12,573 nt of DNA from Actinomycetes bacterium (GTDB taxonomy: Bacteria > Actinomycetota > Actinomycetes > Propionibacteriales > Propionibacteriaceae), in contig JAEZHJ010000176.1 of assembly GCA_023436925.1 (NCBI GenBank), positions 1 through 12,573 on the forward strand, in the 5' to 3' direction. A program made the position numbers and the translations under genes. The notes under the pieces were generated by a model that ran no database searches, was not told where the DNA came from, and saw nothing but the letters and a program-made list of their open reading frames with translations. Shown here piece by piece: positions 1 to 6,750 of this stretch; position 1 is the stretch's first letter, and the number at the start of each line of letters is the position of its first letter.

Positions 1-38
1 GGGGCCACGCGGTGCGCGGGCGACACCCCGGGACCACC

Positions 39-44
39 TAGCAT
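39..44 (+). promoter_or_regulatory. Candidate -10 element (TAGCAT), leaderless start
   Basis: TAGCAT matches the actinobacterial TANNNT -10 pattern and ends 6 nt before the ATG at 51. Transcription would then begin at or next to the A of the start codon, giving a leaderless mRNA. There is no Shine-Dalgarno at a normal distance, which agrees. I see no clear -35 in the short upstream sequence available. Confidence 0.4.
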
Positions 45-50
45 GGCGGG

Positions 51-665
51 ATGCGAATCGTGGTGGTGGGGGCAAGTGGCGGCACCGGGCAACTGGTGCT
101 CGAGGAAGGCGTTCGTCGGGGACACGAGATGGTGGCCGTGTCGCGCCGCGGCTCGGGCCGCTCCGACGTGACCGACATCAAGGGGGACGCCACGCAGCCC
201 GAGACGCTCAAGGCCGCCTTTGAGGTGGTCCCCGACGCCGTCGTGGTGACCGTGGGGGGCGTCCCGGGCAATGACCGCAACCGGACGCAGGTCACCCGCG
301 CCGTGCTCGACCACCTCCCGGCCGGCGCCCGGCCGCGGATCATGGTGCAGTCCTCGATCGGGGTCGGCGACTCGATGGAGTTCCTGCCGCGGCTGATGCG
401 TCCGGTGGTCACCCTCACCCTCGGCAAGGCGCTGGCCGACCACGCCGACCAGGAGGCGCTGGTGACCGCGTCCGGACTGCCCTGGACGATCGTGCGCCCC
501 GGTCAGCTCACCGACAAGCCCGCCAGCGACCGCGCCGTCGCCAAGCTGGAGCCCGGCAACTTCGCTGCCATGATCTCCCGCGCCGACCTCGCCCGGCTGA
601 TGGTCGACCTGCTTGAAGATCCGGCCGCCGAGGGCCACGCCTACGCCCTCGGCACCAGCGGCTGA
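51..665 (+). CDS. NAD(P)-binding atypical SDR / NmrA-like protein
   Basis: A 204-residue single-domain Rossmann protein. It opens with a beta strand (RIVVV) and the dinucleotide loop GASGGTG at residues 7-13. The segment VRPGQLTD near residue 150 and ISRADLARL near residue 175 are typical of the NAD(P)H-binding, NmrA-like or biliverdin-reductase-B-like branch of atypical SDRs. The classical YxxxK catalytic pair is not evident, so it may be a reductase of unknown substrate or a redox-sensing NAD(P) binder. There is no signal peptide or membrane segment, so it should be cytosolic. The start is placed at ATG 51 because a -10-like TAGCAT lies 6 nt upstream. It ends 15 bp from the convergent phosphoketolase gene and has no visible link to the cAMP/peptide genes. 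The fold is clear; the substrate is unknown. Confidence 0.85.
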   Translation: MRIVVVGASGGTGQLVLEEGVRRGHEMVAVSRRGSGRSDVTDIKGDATQPETLKAAFEVVPDAVVVTVGGVPGNDRNRTQVTRAVLDHLPAGARPRIMVQSSIGVGDSMEFLPRLMRPVVTLTLGKALADHADQEALVTASGLPWTIVRPGQLTDKPASDRAVAKLEPGNFAAMISRADLARLMVDLLEDPAAEGHAYALGTSG

Positions 666-680
666 CCTCTCCCGGCCGGC

Positions 681-3065
681 TCAGGCGGGCACGACCCCGA
701 ACCGCCAGTCCCGCACCTCGGGCAGGTCCTCCAGGTGCTCGACGATCCACTCGTCGTGGCGGCGCAACTGCTCCTCGCAGTAGGCCCGCAACTCGTCCGC
801 ACCGGCCGGCGTCGCCTTCGTGTTGTTCAGGCAGTCCAGCACCAGGTGGTACCGGTCGACCCGGTTGCGCACGACCATGTCGAACGGGGTCGTCGTGGTC
901 CCCTCCTCGATGAACCCCCGCGCCCGGAACCGGTCGGCGTCCGGCCGTCCGTGGACGAGCTGGTGGACGGCGCCCGGGAAGCCGTGGAAGGCGAAGACCA
1001 CATCGACGTCGTCGGTGAAGGTCGCGGTGAACTCCTCGGCGCTCATCCCGTGCGGGTGGTCCTTGGGCCGGTACAGCGTCATCAGGTCGACGACGTTGAC
1101 GACCCGCACCTTGAGTTCCGGCAGCCGCTGCTTGAGCAGCTCGGCGGCGGCGACCGCCTCCATCGTCACGACGTCCCCGGCACACGCCAGCACGATGTCG
1201 GGCTTCGCGTCGCCCAGCCCGTCGGTCCCGGCCCAGTCCCAGATCCCGTAGCCGCGGGTGCAGTGCTCGATCGCCTCGTCCATCGAGAGCCACTGCGGCT
1301 GCGGCTGCTTGTCCTGGACGATCAGGTTCACGTAATCGCGGCTGCGCAGGCAGTGGTCGGCCACCTCGACCAGGCAGTTGGCGTCCGGCGGCAGGTAGAT
1401 CCGGCCCACGGTGCCCCGCTGGTTGAGGACGACCTGGAGCAGCATCGGGGACTGATGCGAGAACCCGTTGTGATCATTGCGCCAGCAGGTGGAGCTCAGC
1501 AGGATGTTCGTGCTCGGGACGGGCGCCCGCCAGTCCAGGTGCTCGGCCTCCTCCAGCCACTTGGCCTGCTGCATCGTCATGGACGCGGCCACCATCGCGA
1601 ACGCCTCGTAGGTGGCGAACATGCCGTGCCGACCGGTGAGCGTGTAGCCGTCCAGCCAGCCGTGGCAGTTGTGCTCGCTCAGCACCTCCATCACCCGGCC
1701 CTCGGCGGAGAGGTGGACGTCGAAGACGTCGGTTCGCTCCATGAACGCGCGGTCGGACGCCTCGAACACCGCCCCGAGTCGGTTGGAGTTGGTCTCGTCG
1801 GGGCAGAACAACCGGAAGTTGCCGGGGTTGCGCCGGTAGACGTCCCGGAGCAGCTCGCCGAGCTTGCGGGTGGATTCCATCCGGACGTCGCCCCGGCTCT
1901 GCGCGGTCACCTCGACGCCGTACTCGCGGTAGTCGGGCAGGTCGAGGTCCCTGGTCAGGACGCCGCCGTTGGCGTGCGGGCTGGCGCTCATCCGAAGGTC
2001 GCCGGAGGGGTTGTTGGCCCGCACCAGCTCGGTGGGCATGCCCTGGTCGTCGAAGAGCTCTCCGATCCGGTACGACCGCAGCCACTCCTCAAGCAACTCC
2101 AGGTGCGCCGGGTTGTCCTTCACGTTGGCCAACGGCACCTGGTGGGCGCGCCACGTCCCCTCGACGACCTCGCCATCCACCAGCCGCGGCCCCGTCCATC
2201 CCTTCGGGGTGCGCAGGATGATCATCGGCCAGCGCGGCGGCGGGCCCTGCCAGGTCTCGGACGCGCGCGCCTCCTGCTGGATCTCACCGATGCGTTCCAC
2301 GCAGTAGGCCAGCGCCGCCCCGAACCGCTCGTGCATCCACGGCAGGTCGTCACCCTCCACCCAGACCACCTCGTAGCCGTGGCCGGAGAAGAGTTCCTCG
2401 ACGTCGGCGGGGTCCTTACGGGCGAGCACCGTCGGGCTGGCGATCTTCGCCCCGTTCAGGTGCAGGATCGGCAGTACCGCACCGTCGCGGCGCGGGTTCA
2501 GGAAGGAGATCCCCTTCCAGCCACCCTCCAGCGGACCGGTCTCCGCCTCACCGTCACCCACCACCGCCGCGACCAGCAGGTCGGGGTTGTCGAAGGCGGC
2601 GCCGAAGGCGTGGGACAGCGCATAGCCCAACTCCCCGCCCTCATGGATCGAGCCGGGCGTGGTCACCGAGGCGTGGCTCGGGATCCCGCCGGGCGCGGAG
2701 AATTGCCGGAACAGACGACGCATCCCCTCGGCGTCCCGGGTGACCTTGGGGAAGAGCTCGGAGTAGGTGCCCTCGAGCCAGCCGGCCGCGACCAGCGCCG
2801 GGCCGCCGTGGCCCGGGCCCGCGATGTAGAGCCACTGCTGCTCGGTGCGGCGGATCAGCCGGTTGAGGTGGGCGTAGATGAAGCCCAGCCCGGAACTGGT
2901 GCCCCAGTGGCCGAGCAGCCGCGGCTTGATGTCGTCGGGCGTCAGCGGACGCTCCAGCAGCGCGTTGTCCTTGAGGTAGATCTGGCCCACCGTCAGGTAG
3001 TTGCAGGCACGCCACCAGGCGTCGATGCTCGCGATCTCGTCGCGGGTCAGCTCGGGAATCGGCAT
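681..3065 (-). CDS. xfp: Phosphoketolase (xylulose-5-phosphate / fructose-6-phosphate)
   Basis: A 794-residue cytosolic thiamine-diphosphate enzyme of normal family length. It cleaves xylulose 5-phosphate with phosphate to acetyl phosphate and glyceraldehyde 3-phosphate; many members also cleave fructose 6-phosphate to acetyl phosphate and erythrose 4-phosphate. Family signatures are intact: LGHWGTSSGL (residues 51-60), GPGHGGPAL (83-91), the segment TPGSIHEGGELGYALSHAFG (136-155), the ThDP/Mg motif GDGEAETGPLEGGWKG (170-185) and LHLNGAKI (201-208). The XFP N-terminal, central and C-terminal regions are all present. The ATG lies 9 bp after the stop of the S8 protease on the same strand with only a weak GAG-type Shine-Dalgarno, which suggests it is the last gene of the transporter-GAF-protease operon. 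Sequence alone does not settle preference between the two sugar phosphates. Confidence 0.96.
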   Translation of the reverse strand: MPIPELTRDEIASIDAWWRACNYLTVGQIYLKDNALLERPLTPDDIKPRLLGHWGTSSGLGFIYAHLNRLIRRTEQQWLYIAGPGHGGPALVAAGWLEGTYSELFPKVTRDAEGMRRLFRQFSAPGGIPSHASVTTPGSIHEGGELGYALSHAFGAAFDNPDLLVAAVVGDGEAETGPLEGGWKGISFLNPRRDGAVLPILHLNGAKIASPTVLARKDPADVEELFSGHGYEVVWVEGDDLPWMHERFGAALAYCVERIGEIQQEARASETWQGPPPRWPMIILRTPKGWTGPRLVDGEVVEGTWRAHQVPLANVKDNPAHLELLEEWLRSYRIGELFDDQGMPTELVRANNPSGDLRMSASPHANGGVLTRDLDLPDYREYGVEVTAQSRGDVRMESTRKLGELLRDVYRRNPGNFRLFCPDETNSNRLGAVFEASDRAFMERTDVFDVHLSAEGRVMEVLSEHNCHGWLDGYTLTGRHGMFATYEAFAMVAASMTMQQAKWLEEAEHLDWRAPVPSTNILLSSTCWRNDHNGFSHQSPMLLQVVLNQRGTVGRIYLPPDANCLVEVADHCLRSRDYVNLIVQDKQPQPQWLSMDEAIEHCTRGYGIWDWAGTDGLGDAKPDIVLACAGDVVTMEAVAAAELLKQRLPELKVRVVNVVDLMTLYRPKDHPHGMSAEEFTATFTDDVDVVFAFHGFPGAVHQLVHGRPDADRFRARGFIEEGTTTTPFDMVVRNRVDRYHLVLDCLNNTKATPAGADELRAYCEEQLRRHDEWIVEHLEDLPEVRDWRFGVVPA

Positions 3066-3074
3066 GGGCTCACG

Positions 3075-3989
3075 CTATGCCAGCTGAATCGTCGTGGGGA
3101 GTCCCGGCGGCTCGCCTTTCGCGAGCGGCCCCTCGCGGGGACTTCGCCCGATGGACGGCGTCGGTGCCGCGTTGGCCGCCAACTGGGCCAGGACGGTGCG
3201 AGCCTGCCAGCCGGTGATCCCCGGGTGGGCGCCGGCAATCCGGGCGAGGTGACCGGCGACCACCGGCGCGGCGAAGCTGTTGCCGGTGGCCCGGATCATC
3301 GCCTGGTCGCGCCAGGCGATCTCGACGTCGATCCCGCAGGCACCCCACTCCGCCGGGCCGGTCGGGTTGCACCACACCTGCTCGCGATCGTTCCCCGGAC
3401 CGCACGCGACCGAGAACACCCCGGAGAACTCGCTCGGAATCGTGCGCTTGCGCTCGTTGGCCATCGCGGACACGAGGAGCATCCGGCGATAGGCGGCCCG
3501 GTCGACCAGCTCGTGGAAGACCTCGAACCAGCGCTCGTTCGTGGTCGACAGACTGAGGTTGGCGACCGTGACGCCGTGGTCGAGGCACCACTCCAGTCCA
3601 CGCGCGAAGGCCAGTGCCGAACCACGCAGGTTGGCCCCGAGCACCCGCACGCTGACGAGCTCGACCTCGGGAGCCAGTGACCGAATCACGGCTGCGCAGG
3701 CAGTGCCGTGGCCGTACAGATCGTCGTGCTGGCCGGGGACCACCCGAACCCCGTCCTCGGCGTCCGCGTCGAGAGTGATCGCGACGTAGTCCTCCACCCG
3801 ACCCACCAGCGGATGCGACGCGTCGATGCCGGAGTCGATCACCGCGACCCGCACCCCCCGGCCACTGCCGTCCCCATACGCCCACGCCCGGGTCATGGGC
3901 TCCGCCAGTGGCAGCACCGGGGCGGACCCCGGCCCCCCGGCGTGGAAGGGTCCCGCCCATGCCGGCAGGTCGGGCGGCGCCGCTGTCAT
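3075..3989 (-). CDS. S8 (subtilisin-family) serine protease, no signal peptide
   Basis: A 304-residue subtilisin-fold peptidase. The triad is visible: Asp52 in AVIDSGID, His94 in LYGHGTACAA and Ser238 in GNSFAAPVVAGH. Asn178 in SAMANE is the probable oxyanion-hole residue. There is no signal peptide, transmembrane anchor or long inhibitory prodomain (only about 45 residues precede the first catalytic strand), so the enzyme should act in the cytosol, unlike secreted subtilisins and mycosins. Short intracellular S8 enzymes are known to mature peptides in some RiPP pathways such as cyanobactins. That family fact and the nearby EGH-repeat peptides make peptide processing a reasonable inference, but no substrate is shown. 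The start ATG overlaps the GAF gene stop (ATGA at 3986-3989), indicating translational coupling. The tail after about residue 275 is Pro/Gly-rich and probably disordered. Confidence 0.92.
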   Translation of the reverse strand: MTAAPPDLPAWAGPFHAGGPGSAPVLPLAEPMTRAWAYGDGSGRGVRVAVIDSGIDASHPLVGRVEDYVAITLDADAEDGVRVVPGQHDDLYGHGTACAAVIRSLAPEVELVSVRVLGANLRGSALAFARGLEWCLDHGVTVANLSLSTTNERWFEVFHELVDRAAYRRMLLVSAMANERKRTIPSEFSGVFSVACGPGNDREQVWCNPTGPAEWGACGIDVEIAWRDQAMIRATGNSFAAPVVAGHLARIAGAHPGITGWQARTVLAQLAANAAPTPSIGRSPREGPLAKGEPPGLPTTIQLA

Positions 3990-4507
3990 CGTTCCAGACT
4001 GTCGAGAAGGGTCGTCAGGATGGTGGCCAGGTGTGCGCGGTCAGCGCCCGACAGCTCCGCCAGCCCTGCCGACCCGGCGCTCGGATCGCCGGCGGCCAGC
4101 AGCGCGGCCACGAGTTCCGTCAGCTTTTCCAGCGGCACCGCGGGTACGCCCGGGCCCAGCGGGTTGTCCGCGCGGTCGAGGATCGACAGCACGGCGACCA
4201 CCTCGCCACGGGCGTCCTCGACCGGGATGCACTGGATGGATTCCGGGATGTAGCCGGTAGCCTCCGCAGCGTCGCGGGCGAACCGGCTGTCGCTGGCGGG
4301 GTTGCGGACCGTGACCGACTGCCCGGTCGCGGCCACGAACCCTGCGATGCCTCGGCCCGCGGGCAGTCGGGTGGAGACGATCGCCTCGGCGCCAACGCCG
4401 TCGGCGGCCACGTACAGCAGGTGGTCGTCGGCCACCGTTGCCACCGAGACCGCCGCGGCCTGGGTGCTCCAGCGCGCGAGTGCGCACACGGCCGCCAACC
4501 CGTTCAT
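3986..4507 (-). CDS. GAF-domain sensor protein
   Basis: A 173-residue protein that is essentially one GAF domain (about residues 5-115) followed by a helical C-terminal tail rich in Leu, Ala and Glu. GAF-like features are the strands around AVSVATVADDHLLYVAADG, the loop LPAGRGIAGFVAATGQSV (about 48-65), the segment VRNPASDSRFA, and PVEDARGEVVAVLSI (about 95-109). GAF domains bind small ligands, including cyclic nucleotides in some phosphodiesterases and cyclases, but I cannot identify the ligand here. No kinase, GGDEF, phosphatase or DNA-binding output domain is attached, so it probably works by contact with a partner such as the adjacent protease or transporter. Both ends overlap neighbours by 4 bp (ATGA), showing tight coupling with the MFS gene upstream and the S8 gene downstream. 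Confidence 0.85.
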   Translation of the reverse strand: MNGLAAVCALARWSTQAAAVSVATVADDHLLYVAADGVGAEAIVSTRLPAGRGIAGFVAATGQSVTVRNPASDSRFARDAAEATGYIPESIQCIPVEDARGEVVAVLSILDRADNPLGPGVPAVPLEKLTELVAALLAAGDPSAGSAGLAELSGADRAHLATILTTLLDSLER

Positions 4508-6234
4508 GCCTCCACCGCCTCGAGCAACTGGGGGTGCGTTCGGCGCAGCCGGGTTCGCATCCCGCCGAGCACGAGTTCGGCGCTGGGCCCGGGCAACGCG
4601 ACCGCCTGGAACGCTTCGCCCTCGATCGCCATCAACTCGGTGTCGGTGCGAGCGGTCACGGTCGCCGTGCGCGGGATCCCACGCAGCAGGCCGATCTCGC
4701 CGAAGATGTCCCCGCTGACGAGGTCCGGTGGTGGCTCGGAGCCGGGCACGGCCTCGGCCGGCACCACGCTGAGTTCGCCCGAACGGACGACATAAAGGTC
4801 GTCCGGCGGGGCGCCCGCCACCATCACCACGGTCCCCGCCGGCACCAAGACCGGGCTGGCGGCGCGGCCGAGCCGCTCCAGATCCACCGGCTCGAAGGCG
4901 GCCAGCGCGGGCACCCTGGCCAGTTCGGCGACGACACCCCGCAGCCGTGCGCGTTCGGTGTCGGTTCGGCTGACGAGGTAGATCACCGCCGGGGTGACCG
5001 CCACCACCACGACGATCATGAGTCCGCCCGCGATCTGCAGGCTGATCCCGAGTCCGACCAGGGCGACGACAGCCGGCGCGCCGACCGAGCCGACAGCCTG
5101 GCCGGCCGTACCCAGCGCGTCGCTGAGGCTGAACACCCTCCCCATCGCAGCCTCCGCTGTCCCACGCTGCAGCAGCGTGAGGGCGACGACGTCGAAGATC
5201 ACCGCGGCGGCACCCTCGACGACAGAGACCGGAAACACGACCGCAGGAATCGGAACGAGAGCCACCACCAGCATCGGCAGCCCCAACAGGATGCCGCTGC
5301 CGAGCAGCCAGCGACCAGCATGCGGGGAGGCTCCGGCCCTGGCCGACAGCGGCGCCGCGATCATGCCACCGACGCCCATCGCCGCGAGGAGGAACCCGAA
5401 CCCTTCGGGTCCGAGCGCGAGGCTCTCGTCTGCGAGCAGGACGTACAGCACCTGTTCGGCGCCGAAGGCGGCACAGGCGGCGGCGTTCACCAACACCAGC
5501 GCCCGCAGCCCGCGATCGGCGAACACGTAGCCCGCCCCCTCACGGATGTCCTGCCAGGTCTGGACGAACAGCGAGTTGGCGGCCTCGGCGGTGGCGGACC
5601 CCTTCGGCACCGGCAGGGCGCCCACCTTGACCAGCATCAGGGCCTCGACCCCGAACGTGACGGCCTCGATGCCGAGCACGACCGCCGGTGAGAACACCCC
5701 GAGCAGGACCGCCCCGAGCGCCGGACCGAGGAACCAGGAGAGCTGCGAGAGGCCGTTCTCTGCGGCGTTCGCGGCGGCCAGGTCGCTCTCGGGCACCAAC
5801 TGAGGGATTGCGGCGCCGCGGGCGGGGAAGAAGAACGCCCCGGCTGCGGCGCTCAACGCCAGCAGCGCGATCACGACCCACTTCGGGCCCTCGAGCATGA
5901 CGACCGCCGCGAGGCCGACGAACAGCGCGGCCCGCAGACCGGAGAGCGCGACCATGACCAATCGGCGGTCGAACCGGTCGGCGACCACGCCACCGATCGG
6001 CCCGAGGATGACGTACGGGAGCAACCGGGCGAGCAGGCCGGCCGAGAGCCAGGCCGGGCCGTTGGGGCCCTGCAGCAGAACGACCGTGATGGCGACGACG
6101 TACATGGTGTCGCCGAACAGCGACACCACCGTGCTGCCGGCCAGCCAGCGCCACCGCCGGTGGCGCCAGACCGACCTGAAGGCCGCGACCACGCCGGGCG
6201 GGGTCTCAGCGGCTTCGGCGGTTTCGGTGGTCAC
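4504..6234 (-). CDS. MFS transporter fused to C-terminal cyclic-nucleotide-binding domain
   Basis: A 576-residue integral membrane protein. About residues 1-420 are an MFS permease of the EntS/MFS_3-like exporter type, with many hydrophobic segments and the motif A region GGVVADRFDRR after the second helix. About residues 440-560 form a cNMP-binding domain whose phosphate-binding cassette is FGEIGLLRGIPRTATV. Glu513 and Arg522-Thr523 match residues that contact the cyclic nucleotide ribose and phosphate in PKA/PKG/Crp domains, and the 9-residue Glu-Arg spacing is as in PKA. I infer transport gated by cAMP or cGMP; the cargo is unknown. I chose GTG 6234 because GGGGGAGG lies just upstream. An in-frame ATG at 6273 would add 13 residues but has no Shine-Dalgarno. 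The stop overlaps the GAF start. The divergent regulatory region and the EGH peptide gene lie upstream. Confidence 0.9.
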   Translation of the reverse strand: MTTETAEAAETPPGVVAAFRSVWRHRRWRWLAGSTVVSLFGDTMYVVAITVVLLQGPNGPAWLSAGLLARLLPYVILGPIGGVVADRFDRRLVMVALSGLRAALFVGLAAVVMLEGPKWVVIALLALSAAAGAFFFPARGAAIPQLVPESDLAAANAAENGLSQLSWFLGPALGAVLLGVFSPAVVLGIEAVTFGVEALMLVKVGALPVPKGSATAEAANSLFVQTWQDIREGAGYVFADRGLRALVLVNAAACAAFGAEQVLYVLLADESLALGPEGFGFLLAAMGVGGMIAAPLSARAGASPHAGRWLLGSGILLGLPMLVVALVPIPAVVFPVSVVEGAAAVIFDVVALTLLQRGTAEAAMGRVFSLSDALGTAGQAVGSVGAPAVVALVGLGISLQIAGGLMIVVVVAVTPAVIYLVSRTDTERARLRGVVAELARVPALAAFEPVDLERLGRAASPVLVPAGTVVMVAGAPPDDLYVVRSGELSVVPAEAVPGSEPPPDLVSGDIFGEIGLLRGIPRTATVTARTDTELMAIEGEAFQAVALPGPSAELVLGGMRTRLRRTHPQLLEAVEA

Positions 6235-6279
6235 GGACCCTCCCCCTGACGTGTGAGCGACATGATGCACCATCGGCGA

Positions 6280-6300
6280 CGGGAGGGCCGGGACCTCCCG
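6280..6300. other. Inverted repeat between peptide gene and MFS gene
   Basis: CGGGAGG at 6280-6286 pairs with CCTCCCG at 6294-6300 around a 7-nt loop, inside the roughly 90-bp gap between the peptide stop (6326) and the transporter start (6234). No T-run follows on either strand, so it is not a classical intrinsic terminator. It could attenuate or stabilise a shared transcript so that the peptide is made in excess over the downstream proteins. It could also be chance in GC-rich DNA. Confidence 0.3.
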
Positions 6301-6325
6301 CCGTCCCGTCTCGTTGGCTGCTGGG

Positions 6326-6562
6326 TCAGGCCTCGTCGCCCGGGGGGACGCGCCGCGGCGCGAGGTCGTCCTTGGCCGGAGCCCGGCGATGACCCTCGAC
6401 GTCGTCCTCTCCGGCTCCGGGCACGCCCACGCGGCGTGGCGACTGGTCGTCGACCAGCGCCGGGTAGGTGCGGATGATGTGACCCTCAGTGTCGCTGCCG
6501 GTATCGGCCGGACGCCGGATGGGTTCCTTGCCGTCGTGCTCGAAAGGCGTGGTGCTGGTCAT
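6326..6562 (-). CDS. Short EGH-repeat peptide 1 (78 aa, two EGH motifs)
   Basis: A 78-residue hydrophilic, charged peptide with no cysteine, signal peptide or membrane helix. It carries two copies of an acidic-Asp-x-Glu-Gly-His motif: SDTEGH (residues 23-28, followed by IIR) and DDVEGH (53-58, followed by RR). It ends in APRRVPPGDEA, which matches the lead-in of a repeat in the second peptide (PRRVPPADD) but lacks the EGH. The start at ATG 6562 is fixed by AAGGAG six nt upstream (6569-6574). A longer reading frame to 6727 would run through the conserved 26-bp element and is rejected. It is the first gene upstream of the MFS-GAF-S8-phosphoketolase series on the same strand, about 90 bp away. 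I do not recognise a named family. A repeat-bearing precursor peptide is a plausible inference; a metal-binding or protein-interaction peptide is an alternative. Confidence 0.72.
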   Translation of the reverse strand: MTSTTPFEHDGKEPIRRPADTGSDTEGHIIRTYPALVDDQSPRRVGVPGAGEDDVEGHRRAPAKDDLAPRRVPPGDEA

Positions 6563-6645
6563 CGGTGACTCCTTCGGCTGATGGCCGCCGCCTGGCTGCG
6601 GCTGACATCCACGATCCTGCCGGTGGCCGATCGCAGCGTCTGTGG

Positions 6646-6671
6646 CGGGTAGCACCTTTACTGCGTATCGG
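6646..6671. promoter_or_regulatory. 26-bp conserved intergenic element, copy 1
   Basis: The sequence CGGGTAGCACCTTT, then A, CTG, C, GTATCGG matches a second copy at 10738-10763 at 24 of 26 positions. It lies in the divergent region between EGH peptide 1 (its near edge 84 bp before the start codon) and the adenylate cyclase (79 bp between the element and the ATG). The ends CGGGTA and TATCGG form an imperfect dyad about 20 bp apart, a spacing suited to a dimeric regulator on one DNA face. It is either a shared operator or part of the peptide-gene promoters. The binding protein is unknown; the nearby Crp-family regulator is the obvious candidate, although the site is not the TGTGA-N6-TCACA type. 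Confidence 0.65.
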
Positions 6672-6714
6672 AGGCGACACAGAGCCGCCCATTTCGGGAC
6701 GCCCGCAGGTCCGC

Positions 6715-6720
6715 CATACT
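6715..6720 (+). promoter_or_regulatory. Candidate -10 (CATACT) for the adenylate cyclase gene
   Basis: CATACT matches TATAAT at 4 of 6 positions and sits in the context CCATACTCG, mirrored by CCATAATCG before the Crp gene at 10795-10803. A start site near 6727 would give a leader of about 24 nt including GGGAG before ATG 6751. No convincing -35 is seen, in keeping with an activated promoter. Confidence 0.35.
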
Positions 6721-6750
6721 CGCCCATGGTGGACCACCCCGGGAGCGGAC

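Noticed and set aside
735..3680. A 981-codon open frame on the plus strand
   Set aside because: It lies antisense to phosphoketolase and the S8 protease, both of which have complete motif sets. The translation is Arg/Val/Gly/Pro-rich with no recognisable domain; it is the usual stop-free antisense frame of very GC-rich genes.
3075..3989. Mycosin (type VII secretion protease) identity for the S8 enzyme
   Set aside because: There is no signal peptide or C-terminal membrane anchor and no ESX genes are nearby.
4438..5691. A 417-codon plus-strand frame over the MFS-CNB gene
   Set aside because: Composition is dominated by Arg, His, Asp and Gln with no hydrophobic core or motif. The opposite strand encodes clear membrane helices and a cNMP-binding cassette.
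6563..6727. N-terminal extension of EGH peptide 1
   Set aside because: The frame is open upstream, and a similar short stretch (KVLPATD) appears upstream of peptide 2, but there it is in a different frame from the peptide. The likeness comes from the shared 26-bp DNA element. A good Shine-Dalgarno precedes ATG 6562.
6565..6750. N-terminal extension of the adenylate cyclase from 6565
   Set aside because: It would translate across the divergent regulatory region. The zinc ribbon starts five residues after ATG 6751, which has GGGAG upstream.
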